A program made the translations under genes and the position numbers. DNA of 64,000 nucleotides. Origin: Augochlora pura (taxonomy: Eukaryota; Arthropoda; Insecta; Hymenoptera; Halictidae). A model generated the notes under the pieces. It saw only the letters and a list, made by a program, of their open reading frames with translations, was not told the origin of the DNA and did no database searches. The stretch spans positions 9,486,001 through 9,550,000 of the forward strand of contig NC_135773.1 of NCBI RefSeq assembly GCF_028453695.1, read 5' to 3'. Shown piece after piece: positions 11,112-22,881 of the stretch. Numbering within the stretch: position 1 is the stretch's first letter; the number at the start of each line of letters is the position of its first letter.

Positions 11112-11175
11112 TATCTCTCTCCCTCTCTCCACCACCCCCGCCCCCCTCTCCCTTTCTCTTTCTCTTTCACTCGCT
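11112..11175 (+). repeat. Polypyrimidine tract (CT/CCC)
   Basis: More than 60 bases almost wholly C and T, including runs of five or six C. Could form triplex structures; no gene. Confidence 0.85.
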
Positions 11176-12689
11176 CGTTCCCCTCGGTCCAAGCCGCGAA
11201 AAGACCTCGGTTCGAGCACGCACACGTGAAAAGGGAACCTTCAGCCCCACGCGACGCCGATAGCTGGATCGAGAATTCGTTTAGACCACCCCTTGGAAAC
11301 AAGCATGCCAGCCGCGGAGTCGACTAGCAGACACTGTCAAATTTTTACTCCGAGCAGCGTTCCCCGGGTGACTCGGATATATAACTCTATGCGAGAGCTC
11401 TTTCTTCCGAGACCGCAGAAGATATCGATTTCGTTTCTCTTTTTTTTTTTTTTTTGAAACCGGCTGGTCCGTGACACCCTCGCCCGGCTCCGGAGTCACG
11501 TGTTTTAGACAATCATCTGTACAGGCCGCGACGAAATTACGCCGCCGTGCGATATCGAAACCGTCTGTAGTTTGGACTATTTATGTGTACCTGATGCAAT
11601 CGGATCGTGAGGTGTCTACTCCGATAGACGAAATTGTAAGATAAGGGAGAATTATAATAGGAGACTATTAGGAACCTAATGTAATTTATCTTCGAATGGG
11701 TTACCCTGCCATCAAATTTCACAAAACCTTCTCACCTTTTTTTTACAGGCAAACAAAATAGCCTAAAACTAAATTTTCTACAGTGTATTCAAGTACGACA
11801 CATACTTCATATTTAAACACATTGGTGTTTAAGTTAAGGAATTTATTCAATCGATTCCAATGAAGAAGTCTACATACTTTCAACAGTTTTAAAATAAAAA
11901 TAGCATCTTAACCCTAATGGTAGGTTCAGTTTTAAATAATTTCTACAGTATGCAATGAAAATGATAAAATTGGAATATCACGGCTATGCATCGTCACTAG
12001 ACATTGCCGCTCCGTAATCAGTGCGCCTTATCTCGTAGCGTTAGGTTGAGTTAACGCTGCAGGAGACAACGTACGGCCGGTTAAAGGTTTCGAGCACCCT
12101 TTGTTCTCTGGACAAAAGAAAACCCTTCAGATGCTTAACTTAATCATGTCATAAATATTCTCAGGATGAGGTGCTGTTAAAAGAGTGAAGTGCGCTCTTG
12201 AATCATGAACCGGCGAGTACAAGCAGAAAGTTAACTACTCGTGATCGATTCCGAACGAGGAAACCGGAGCCAAGAGAAATTATTCCGTCGGTGTGCCATT
12301 CTTTCTTTCTTCGACACGTTTGAGTTCGATGTCGCGTGAAAACGATCCAAACTGATCATCTCTCCTCGTCCTATTACGTTCTTATGCTCCGTCTCAACAA
12401 ATTTCATTTGCCGTTCCGCACCGGTTTTTTTACCGTAACTTCGTTCCGCTAACGGAGACGCGAACGTGTTCCGCGATTAGGATTTAGGTACCGTGGGATT
12501 GCTTACCGCGGTTTTAGTTTATTTTCAAGCAAGAAAATAACAAATTACCGCTTTAATAATTACTATAAACATTGAATTGCTAAATGTTTCTAAAAATGAA
12601 TTAAACTATGTAAAAGATTATAATATTGGATACTTGTTTAATTGTAAATGAAAATCTAAAGATAATCCCTTAAGTTTTTGATAATATAA

Positions 12690-12712
12690 ATTATATATAT
12701 ATATATTATATA
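12690..12712 (+). repeat. TA microsatellite
   Basis: Short AT dinucleotide tract within a 350-bp AT-rich region. Confidence 0.85.
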
Positions 12713-14515
12713 AATGTATGTATTGTATATTTCACAGCTAATTAGATACTAATAATAATTACAAAAAAAATTGTATTAAATTAGCACTGTTATATTCAAG
12801 ATTAACGAAGCTGTATTCTTATCATAATAAACACTGATACATATGCGAAAAATTTGAACTTCACTTTTGTATCAATGAAATATTAATAAAAAAGAACGTC
12901 TCTCTAATCTCGCCGTGGTGAAAGGAAATTTTTCACGGGGGTGTTGAGGCGGAGACCTCGAGCCCCGAGCTCGCAAGCGAATCTATTCCGAGGCATAGTT
13001 TCTCAGCTTTTGCGGGAAGTTGAACGGATTTTGACAGCCGGAGAGCGGAGTTGGCTCGTTTCGGAATCGAAGGAACGCGAGACCGGCTCGGATGAATGAG
13101 CAAAGTTCGCGGAAAGTTTCACGCGCGGATCGTAAATCAGGAATTTTCTACGCAGGACTTCCGTCGAAACGAAACGACCGTTTTTGATGACTTCATAGAC
13201 GGCCTGCCTAACAGCGAGTATTGCATTCTTTGTTAGCGCGTTGATATGTATGTTAATCCATTGCACTCGATGCTGTTTCAACTTCAAATTATGGTGTTTC
13301 GTTCAGAGTATAGCACTTTCATTTCCAGGTTCATTTCGAGGATCATTTTTGTAATATTTTGATACTAAAATATTCTATGATCGGAAAAAAGATTTAAAAA
13401 AAACTCATAAATGTATCTACTTTCTATCATAAGAAAACTACACCCCATTTATATCTAATTGGGGATCTTTGTGCAAAGTATAACACTGTTAATTCAATTC
13501 TAAGAAACAGAAATAGAATCAAATTTATTTCTGCTTCCAACAATTTTAATAAACTGTCGAGAAAATAGTTATTTTATTAAAATTTCCTATGGTGCTTAAA
13601 TTTTGCTATTTTTCCAGTCATATCTATTACAAACGCATAAAATCTCCAGTCTGTCACATGACAATACTTTCTTCTAAATTTCTGGTAAATTTATTCACTT
13701 ATTAAATATTTGTTTTTATACATTTCTCAATTAGTTTCAACAAAGTTTAGTTTAATATCCCGAAAAAACACTCGGTCGAGACGCGCCGCGAGGCAGATTT
13801 AATAAATCGACGGTAATTAGCATCTCCGGAATACAACTAATTCTCGTAAATCTTCTCCCCGGCCGCGGGCACCTGTTACAAGACACCTCGCGCTCCATAA
13901 CGAATTGAATAATTCGTTTTTAATGATGCGGCGTAGTCGATTACGCGTCGCGATGGGTCGCGCGGCACGACCCGCTGTGAATGACGGCCGGCGAAATGAA
14001 ACGGCGGAGATCTTCGCGCTCCGCGAAAGTTTTAATTGCGTTAGACAGCGGGTAACTTGTTACTTAGAGGCCGGAGTAATACTTGAATGCAATTACGGGC
14101 CCTTTGAAACGGTCCGCGCACCGACATCAGATATTCAGGGCGAATCCGAGATTCATCGTCGCGAGGCGTTAGACTTCTTGCCGCGGCGCGCCGCGCCACG
14201 TTCATATACATTTTTATTGTTCCTCCAGGGACCGCGTGAAAGGCAATCTCATCCGCTGTCGTTATTCGTCAAGGGAAACTTTGCCAGTTAACAGACAAAC
14301 TTCGATTCGGTCGCCAAACATTTCGTTTCACGGGGCTAACGAACTTTCGGATTGTTTTCACGACATGCAAGGTTTCTTTTGATAAGTAATTTTTATAACA
14401 GCGTTGTTGTTTTCGCTAGACTTCAAACGTAAACTTTGCGTGCGCGAGCATCGTTAATGTAATAAAATAAATAGAATAGAAACTTATTTTGTAGGCTCCT
14501 TGATAACTAAGCATA

Positions 14516-14655
14516 CAAGAAGATAGAAGGAAATGCAAGAAAATCCAGAAATATACGAGAAAATATAAGACAATATATGAAATACGAGAAAATGTAAGAA
14601 AATACAAAGAAATACTAGGAAATGCAAGAAAATACGAGAAAATGAAAAGAAATAC
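14516..14655 (+). repeat. Degenerate purine-rich repeat (GAAAATAC-like)
   Basis: Repeated GAAAATACGA / GAAATGCAA units of 10-15 bp in imperfect tandem, about 140 bp. The minus-strand ORF through it (hydrophobic, Phe/Tyr-rich) is a by-product. Confidence 0.75.
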
Positions 14656-15465
14656 AGCTTCGAACGTTGTCGGACACTAATTTTCTCTCATGACATAGTA
14701 CATTCAGGTGGCACAGTCAATCAACTTGAAACGAAATCTCTATATTCGAAAGCAGACGGTATCGGACAATTCTTGTCTGGAAGACACCCTCGGCATCATT
14801 CTCCCGTTTCATCAATATTCACACCTCCGTGGGAGACAGTTTCTATCATGGGAGGCCGTGTCTCCGGGACCCTAACGGTCGCGGCCATAAACGCAGCCCG
14901 TTCCGTCGTTTCCTTATATTTTCGCGATCGGACCGATCGCTCCCCAGGTCGGCATACCATAGTTCGATAATAGAATTTGGCCGCCCTTTGCGGAACGCGC
15001 GCGCATAGGTTCGACCGGCAGATATGCAAATGATTACCCTTCGGGGTTCGCCGGGGCGGGGCGCGCGCGGAGGGGGACGCCACCGAGAGAGGGTGACGAC
15101 CGTCGGGAATCCGTGGTCGTGTCCGACGGTTTCAGCGCGTGGGACAGAGGGAGACAGAGACGGCGGTTCTCCGCAGACACCTGAAAGCACACCGGGTTTC
15201 GCGAGCGCGTTCGTCGTCTAGTGCTTTCCTTTCGCGCTCGACGGTGTTTGCGCACTACCGTCGATGCAGCACCGAGAAAACAAAAAACGCTGACTCGTTT
15301 CGAAAATCACGCGAGGCTCGTTCGTTCGCGTTCGACCGGGACTTGTGCGCGGGAACACGTGTTGTCGGCGTTCCTATGAATACCAAAAGGAACGGTCTCC
15401 GTAAAAGGGCCGCCGCGGATGGAAAGAGTTTAGGAGAAAGTTATGGCCTCTGCGTGCCACGCCGC

Positions 15466-15514
15466 TCACCGCTGGCTTTCCATAGTGTCACCGCTGGCTT
15501 TCCATAGTGTCACC
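15466..15514 (+). repeat. 22-bp tandem duplication
   Basis: Two identical 22-bp units, 15466-15487 and 15488-15509, then five bases of a third. The identity of the copies suggests a recent duplication. Confidence 0.95.
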
Positions 15515-15633
15515 ACTCCCTAAAAACACCCGCGATTAGGTCTAGACAAACAGTATGCTCCTCCTGATGGTGTTCCGATGGTTTTGGTAACTAGCTGTGA
15601 GATCGTTTTGAATTCGATTTCCTGCGATTTTAA

Positions 15634-15887
15634 CCCCCTTAGTGCCGGGTGAAAAAGCCAAATTTCACGGTTTTACTAGGGTTTGGAAAAATGCTCATAA
15701 AAACCAAACGAAAAGCAATATTTACATAATTCAAAAAGCAGTGTATTAAGGACGAAATTGAGAATGAAACAGTGACGCCAATTTTTCTATATTCATTGGA
15801 AATCATATAAATAACAAAGGTACATGTATAAGGCACTTTTCGCCTGTGCAGCGCGGGCCGATATATCGGCCTCCGGCACTAAAAGGG
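15634..15887. mobile_element. TTAA-flanked miniature element, family B
   Basis: 254 bp between TTAA (15630-15633) and TTAA (15888-15891). Ends CCCCCTTAGTGCCGG and the inverse of CCCTTTTAGTGCCGG are 15-bp inverted repeats. Near the right end lies a perfect 16-bp palindrome, GGCCGATATATCGGCC (15856-15871). Non-coding, piggyBac-type by its target site and CCC termini. Confidence 0.8.
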
Positions 15888-16466
15888 TTAAAAACAGAAT
15901 CAACTGTACCTGGATTCACAAAGGAAAAGTAGTTTCAAAAAGTTGTCGCGTAAAATTTCCGACGCGACTGCACTAACGCGTAAACGCATAAAATCTTGTC
16001 GATGGAATTTCCCGCAGTTTCGTATAACGGGCGATATATGTACATATATTGAGAAGATACGGTCGGAATTAATGTGGATCACCGCAAGAAATCTGAATCC
16101 GCGGGCAACCGTTGACAAAGGTATTAACACATCCCGAACACTCCGACGGCTATCAGTGGCACGGTGTGTCCCGGTAAAGCAAACAGTTCCAATTTCCATT
16201 CATAATCTCGTCCGGCCGAATACAAAGCACACCAGCGATGTGCTCTTCCATTTTTATCATGCTTACATTCGGAATTTATTTTGTGTCGTCGGAAGCTCGA
16301 ATGGCAGAGCTTGTTCGTCAACGGGGGGTTGGGTGGATTCATTAGCGGTCCTCCTGTTCTCCGCATGGGAAACGGCACCCTCTCGTTACAGCGTGTCGCG
16401 GAGCCGTGGTTTAGCACAGGCCGGGTTGCTGATTCCTCTGTTTGGTCAAACAGACAGCAATGACAG

Positions 16467-16494
16467 GCTCGCCTCGCCTCGCCTCGCCTCGCTC
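16467..16494 (+). repeat. GCCTC pentanucleotide repeat
   Basis: About five and a half perfect units of GCCTC. Confidence 0.9.
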
Positions 16495-17370
16495 AACACA
16501 CAACGGGATTACAAAGTTGTTTCATCAAGCTTCCTGTAAGTCGCTAATAATTATTGCGCCGGCGGCAGTGTTCTTCTTTTGTTCGAACACTCTTGTCCGA
16601 TGTGAATATAGAAAGAGTTTGCTTCAATGGTATTCGATGCCGTATTTGTATAAATTCTGGAGACAGAATCGAGAATTTTGTGAAAAATCCAATTTTTCGG
16701 GAAGTATATTTTCCTATCTTGAACCCTTTGCGCTCGTAGCTATCATGAACGAAAATCACATTTTTAACAATTCTTTAAATATAAACCAGTATGATAATGT
16801 AAAAGACATTTTAACCTTTCACAGTCCAGGGCTTTGTCCCATGTTAATTAGGAAATCGGCGTATTTCTTTCAAACAGTTTCTAAAATGTTCGTGCCTGTA
16901 TAAAGTCTGTGGGTGGTAGAGAAGATTCTTAGCTTTCGTCACACGTGCGCGATATTTTTTGCGACGGGTGTATAGCTCGGCTCTTGTTGTTGGGATTAAG
17001 CAGTGGCTTCGTCGTGGAATTTATCGGTTTCATACAGTTAATCCTTGTCTTTGGACGACGATTTATGGGGACCGTACTCAGTGTTCGACGCTGAAGTTGC
17101 TATTGAAAGATGATACTGCAGTTTTGCGAAGCACGACATTCACTTTTATAGGGAAATACAGTGGCTGTGAGCGAGGGGGACGTAAGCAAAATTTATGGAG
17201 CTAGGTTTCGTAAAAAATATCTGCTTCAAACACGATTCTGTCCAAGTTGGTATCGAATAAATTATTCCAATAGAGATTGCAAAGCTATGCGAACAATAAA
17301 ACGAATATAATAGAAAACGCTATATTTATTTATTATATATTTTACAATTTGATTACTGTGTAAATAAACT

Positions 17371-17408
17371 TTTATTCGAATAAATTTAGATTTATTTATT
17401 CGAATAAA
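17371..17408. repeat. Pair of 14-bp palindromes TTTATTCGAATAAA
   Basis: Perfect palindromes at 17371-17384 and 17395-17408, 24 bp apart, in an AT-rich region that can fold on itself. Similar TTATTCGAATAA words recur at 27.7 and 36.7 kb. Confidence 0.85.
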
Positions 17409-18285
17409 TCTAGATAAGTTTTTATTCGATATAAAGATGATTCGATAATGACACAATCTAATTAATCAGAAAATATTCTGGTAGAACCTTAAGATCACAA
17501 TAGAAAATAATCGACGCATCGTCTGATGTGTACTGTTATCAATTCCCTATCTTTTTATTTATAAAATTCTGAATTTATTCCACCTCGTCGGATCAGAGTG
17601 AAAGATATTTTTCTTATTTCCCGGCGAAAAGCTGCCGGCCTGAAGGAGAATCGAGAGATAAAGTGACTCTCGAAGCGGTTATATCGCAATTATCCTGACC
17701 GGAGCGTATCTACTCCGGTATTTATTGCTGTTCAGGAACGTGTTTCGATTATTAACGGGAGCCCGGGATACAGTTTTTCTAGCCGGTAACACGAGGCTCA
17801 GCGGGGAATAATGTTTACACGCAAGAAATCGAAAGGCATTACCGGCAGTCGAAGACCCTCCGATATTTTCGCCGTTTCTATTTCGCTTGAACCCCCTGCG
17901 GATAACCACCCCTGCACGGAAATCCACCTGAAGATCCGATACAGGAGATATTTGCACGCAATTTGAGGATATTTGCCGCGAGACCATTCTACCCGGATCA
18001 CATCTTGCGGATGACAGACCGATACGTCCCGAATCTCGGGAGTTACCCAAAACATCTCTCCGTTATTCCCTGTCGTTTTTTTTCCTGTCCGTCATCTTCT
18101 TGACCGCGGGTACCGTCGACCACGAAATACCATCGATCCCAAGCAATTTATTTAACGAAACGCAAGGTCAAATGTAGGATCTCGTCGAAACTGGACTGCG
18201 GACTTCGTGCATATCTAATGGAAATGTTGACAGGATTCCTTTTCGTATATCGCACGCGATTATTATGTTTGTATTTAATTTTTAA

Positions 18286-18524
18286 CCCTTTGCGGTCGTA
18301 TGTCTACTCTCAGCCACCAAAGCAATTTATTTATCTTTTTTCATCTTTTTTATTCTGTATAAAATTAAAACATATTATCGTGTTACATATGTCTAAACAT
18401 TGAAACGGAGTTAATAAATTTTATTTTTCCTTCTTTTATTATTGTTATCTTATTACTGGTCACTGAGAAAAAATTAATTACGACCAGCACGACTTATGAA
18501 TAAATTTAATACGACCGCGAAGGG
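18286..18524. mobile_element. TTAA-flanked miniature element, family C
   Basis: 239 bp between TTAA (18282-18285) and TTAA (18525-18528). Left end CCCTTTGCGGTCGTAT and right end the inverse of CCCTTCGCGGTCGTAT differ at one base in 16. The interior is AT-rich without coding potential. The chance ORF 18218-18403 overlaps it and is not a gene. Confidence 0.8.
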
Positions 18525-18528
18525 TTAA

Positions 18529-21500
18529 TAACGAAGTATTGCATCATAATTCTTTTACAATGTATCATAAAACAGGGGTCGTTCCTATACATAAACCATA
18601 TTATTGTAAAATGAAATCATTTTTGTTAAATTAGACAGATCGTATAACTAATATTGTATAAATAAGCGTTACAACATTTCTATCTTCTTTTATCTCGCAG
18701 TTTGGTGGGAAAATCCCAGGACACCCTGTAGAAAAGTGGTTGTACAGGATATTTTCACAGCAAAAACATTACCTTTTCGTACGAAACAAATCCCTTTCGT
18801 GGCTCGAGCGGGTGCCGAAAAATTCCTGTAATTCCCGCGGCAAGTATAATCGGGAATTAGGTGTCACGCCACCTTCCCGCCCCTCCAACCCTCGGAGAGC
18901 AAATCGGACACGCGAGAGTTCGAGGCTGTCACGCGCGCCGAACCCGTTTCGTCCCCGCAATCTTCGGCGGCCCGGGGAGGAGGACACATTTTGGCAAATT
19001 GGCTAAGCAGAAAAGTCGAAAACTCTTTTCTGTCAGCCGAGCATCCCTTTCGCCGGGGAGGACGGTCGGCATCCGCTGCAAAGCCACGAAAGTCAAATCC
19101 AATCTCGGCTCGGCGTAATTCGCTAAAACCATTTAGACGAGGACGCCGGGCGTCCGCGTGTCCATTTCCATTCTCCTCGTTTTCGAAATATCCGTGACTT
19201 TCCGGATCGGCGGAATGGGGGAGAGACCGACGGGAGTGGGGGGGGCGCGCGGAGGGGCGGAGGGGCGGTAGTCGGTCCTCTCGGTGGTCCACCGCACGCA
19301 AGACGGGGAACAACGAAACCCCTTTGCTAATTCTACGGCCAATTATGTCCCGACGTCGCGTGGCTTTGCCGCCGCCGGGATATGCTCCCGGGGATTCCGT
19401 CTCACCCTTTTAGGGGTTGCGACCGAGACGTCGCTCGGATTGTTCTACCGGCGGAGCCGGGCTCCTTCTTCGCTCCGTTTCAACCTTTTTCAACGTCGCC
19501 TGAATGGCCGGCCTTCGTCCGCGTCCTAGGTCGTGGTTTTTCCCCGTTTTCAGACCGAAACAATGCCCGCCGAAATGTACTTCCCGATTTTCGGGGAGCG
19601 CGACGATGCTTTAGGACGCCGCGCGGGGTTGCGGAAAACCCGAAATCATCCTCTAAAATAGGCGACTGGTTGAAAAATGATTTGACTTTCACAAAAATTC
19701 GTGTCTGCATGTTCAAAATTTCTCTTCAGCAACTTTCAGCAATGTTTATTATATATGTCCAATGAGAAATTGATAAACTGCCCTTAAATGTATTTTTATA
19801 ACGGGAATAATTGTAAATTAAAAAATTTCAAACGACACGGGATAACGACACAGATTTCGAAGAATATGATTCGTAGGGATAGTTTGTAAAAGCTTGGAAA
19901 TATGACGCGACAGGTAACGTAAGCAGAAAGGTTTCAATACAGTAAAATATTGGATAACGAGAGGAGACGTTATTGAGCTGTTATCGTCGTAATTGCGACC
20001 ATATTTCATAATACACATGATCTGTATGCTAAATACATTGCCGGCCTGTGGTAATCGAGAAAAGAATGTTTTCATTATGCTACATAAATTTCTGACTTCC
20101 CCTTTAAACGTAAACTGTGGAGGTATGTTTCTAAATCACTCTCACAATCCCAGGCAGGAACGTGTTCGCGTCGCAGCCGCTTCTTAATGGCCTCTAAACA
20201 CGCACGCTTTCAGACCGTCCATTTTCTGAATATTTTTCCTGAATGAATAAGAGAGCCAGAAATATAATTGTTATACTCGATTTTACGCGCAAGGCGCAAT
20301 AAAACTTTTGTTATTTAACAATTGTATATCCGGCATCTTATGAGCTTTTAAAATGTACGATTAGGTAAAAATGTCATTAAAATGTTGTTCAAATGTCAAT
20401 TGGATGCAATTGCAGTTCGTGTACAATCTTGCAGAGACTGTTATTAAAATGTCAATTAAATTAAATTGCAGTGTACGTCTAAACCTCGTGAGAATGTTAT
20501 TGAAATGTCAATAAAATTAACCTCGTAGTTTCATTAATGAACACTTCCATGAGGTGTTGGATAATTGTTCTCCGCATTTAAGAAAATGTTAAACAACGTC
20601 CTTCTTTTAAACACAAAATTATTTCATAATTCTACACGATATTCGGAGAGGTCACCTTTCATTTCTTAAACGTAACGCTTGAATGACCTTCACTGAATGC
20701 AAATTGAATTTTGATTATGATTTGAGTGGTCACTAAATGGATCGCAAGGACAGAAGTTGTAGCTCGGACCTCGGTATTAAAATAACGCCGACGGGTGGCT
20801 CTCGGCCGAACGAAAATTCGATTTCCTTCGGCGGCTGCGTAAACTCTTTAATTCCGGCTAAGTGGCCATCTTGGAATGTTCCGATTAAGATCAGAAAGGA
20901 AACCGAGTGTGTCACGAAGTGAAACGGAATCCAACGACAATGAACGTTCATGAGAATTCTCTTTGGTATAATTAGCAGCCCGGCTACTCGCAGCTTTTTC
21001 CGTTTCCCCTTAAATCCTTTAATCTTTAATCCGACCGTGCTGCGTACGTGCCTCGCCGATTTCATTTTCCATCTGACGACCGCAGGAGCGTACGCAGGGT
21101 GCGCCCGAGCCCTGCTCATTGTCACGCGACTCGAATCGTTTCCCTGAACTCGATACCGTTTTACGGCCGCGATAGCGCGCCAAATTCCAGGCGTGGGGAA
21201 CATCTAAAATTAGAAATTCGACTTCGCGGCATCGATAAGCAGGCTTCTTCGCAATTCGTGAATAATGACGTCAACACTTTCCTGCTAATTCGAGTTAACG
21301 AGCCCGGCACATGCGACCAATACGAAACGCTGTTTTCAGAATGTTTATCGACGATCTGCTACTTATTTTGGACTTCGTGCGAATATTGCTTTAAATTATA
21401 ATTAGAGCCACTAGTCAGTGAGGTTAGATTTTCGAAGTTGAACAACGATAATGCTCAGTCTATGCTGTGTCCATAAAAAACAATATTAAAATTAATATTA

Positions 21501-22750
21501 AATAATATTAAATACTAATTTAATGATTATAATATATATTAAATTAATTCTAACCAAATATTATAATTTCGGAAGAATCGCTTCGCGATGACATTCGAAA
21601 GCATCGAACTCGATTCTGGTCAACGTAACAGCAAGAATTCAACAGCGAAAAGCGCAGCGCCGTTGTATTCGCAGAGAAATGTTTTTCGAAAATATTTGCA
21701 GATTATACCGAGGCGGAGGAAGCAGTTTCGCGCGACGTTAGCAACAATAAAATCACTGCCGACTGATTTTTTATACACCCCGTACAGAGGTGTGCAGGCA
21801 CACAGAGAGAGACCGACGTCTGGCTGGTGGGCGGTCCGAGGGGTGGTTTAGGGTCTGAATGCACGAGGGGTTGGCTGTTCCACGGATGCTCACAAACTGG
21901 CCGGAACTAAATGCTGGAACAAAAGCCGCGCCAGCGGCTGCGCGAATTAAAAATGTCTTCGGGTGACGGTGCTCCCGCTGGCATTCTGAATTATGGCCTC
22001 GGATGAATTCGAATCGAAAGTCGTTCATGCTTATTTTCCACGTTCTCCAACATTTTTCCGGAACTCGTCCGGACAAAATAATATTCTGGAAATCTTTTTC
22101 AAGAATTCAACAATGTCACTCGAATTTCCGTTGCTATATTATATATAGTTTCCTTGCATTTCTAATATAACAATGTAGAACAAACGTTGCGAAGTAGTGA
22201 AAGCAAAACTCATTTGCACAAATCGATAGGGTGCATTGTGCGATTTGCAACGGCATCCCGCACGAACGAATTCAAATAACAATTTATCGGAAAACAGTCA
22301 GCGGGAGTTAAAGCGACGATATTCACAATTATTACTGCGCCGGCCTAAATTAGGGGACTTTGATGATTATATTAAATATTGATTGGATATTTGGTAGATG
22401 TTGTTTGATATTGGACGATTCTGAAGCCAATCAGTGTAAGTACACTTTTCTTTGAAAGTTAGTTAGGTTGTGCAAACACACGTTCGTCGCAGGACATTTC
22501 GGTCGATGAATTAATACAGTCGAACTTTTCGTCGATAAACAATAGGTAGCAGCAGTCGCATTGGCCACGAAACGACTAAACGAAAAAATTGTTACAATTA
22601 CTAAAAGAGGAAAGATATTTCCATCTAATATATATATTTTACAATTATCTACGACAATTTTTATTTCGCATAAAAAACCGCGATTCAGTCATTAGAATAT
22701 TACTATGCACTGAAAAATGTCTTAAATGAAATTTGTAGGATAAAGATAAT
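18529..22750. other. Non-coding; strong GC island 18.8-19.65 kb
   Basis: The island holds a plus-strand G-run cluster (about 19232-19266). AT-rich DNA follows with the 56-bp repeat. An acceptor-like TATCTCGCAG at about 18701 opens a long frame by chance, but no donor or domain supports an exon. Confidence 0.5.
20385..20524 (+). repeat. Diverged 56-bp tandem repeat (2.5 copies)
   Basis: The word ATGTCAAT recurs at 20393, 20449 and 20505, exactly 56 bp apart, with GTTATT just upstream each time; the units are clearly diverged. Confidence 0.7.
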
Positions 22751-22755
22751 TTAAT

Positions 22756-22881
22756 TATCATAAATATGAGTTTAATAATCATAAATATGAATTTAATAAT
22801 CACAAATAAGAATTTCATAATCACAAATAAGAATTTCATAATCACAAATAAGAATTTCATAATCACAAATAAGAATTTCAT
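22756..22881 (+). repeat. 21-bp minisatellite (6 copies)
   Basis: Six consecutive 21-bp units; the last four (22798-22881) are identical, the first two diverged. Because 21 is a multiple of three, the minus strand shows an artificial Phe-Leu-Phe-Val-Ile-Met-Lys repeat ORF. Confidence 0.95.

Larger units (their letters stand above)
9540..15465. other. Non-coding apart from listed repeats
   Basis: GC-rich at 10.6-11.5, 12.9-13.3, 13.75-14.35 and 14.75-15.5 kb, AT-rich between. A T16 run ends at 11455. The minus-strand ORF 13287-13003 (94 codons) has protein-like composition but no recognised domain and no convincing splice partners. Confidence 0.5.
15892..18281. other. Non-coding apart from listed repeats
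   Basis: ORFs of 198 and 153 codons (15943-16539 and 16442-16903) run across ordinary composition and a pentanucleotide repeat; no domain, signal peptide or codon periodicity that I can see. Confidence 0.5.

Noticed and set aside
13003..13287. 94-codon minus-strand ORF with protein-like composition
   Set aside because: No recognised family and no convincing neighbouring exons. Kept only as a note in the region entry.
15943..16539. 198-codon plus-strand ORF
   Set aside because: No domain, signal or splice logic, and the nucleotide sequence includes a pentanucleotide repeat at its end. Long ORFs are expected by chance in a GC-mixed 64-kb window.
18680..19006. Acceptor-like TATCTCGCAG followed by a long open frame
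   Set aside because: The frame runs into Arg/Pro-rich GC-island translation, no donor or domain follows, and the frame is open for 300 bp only because of composition.
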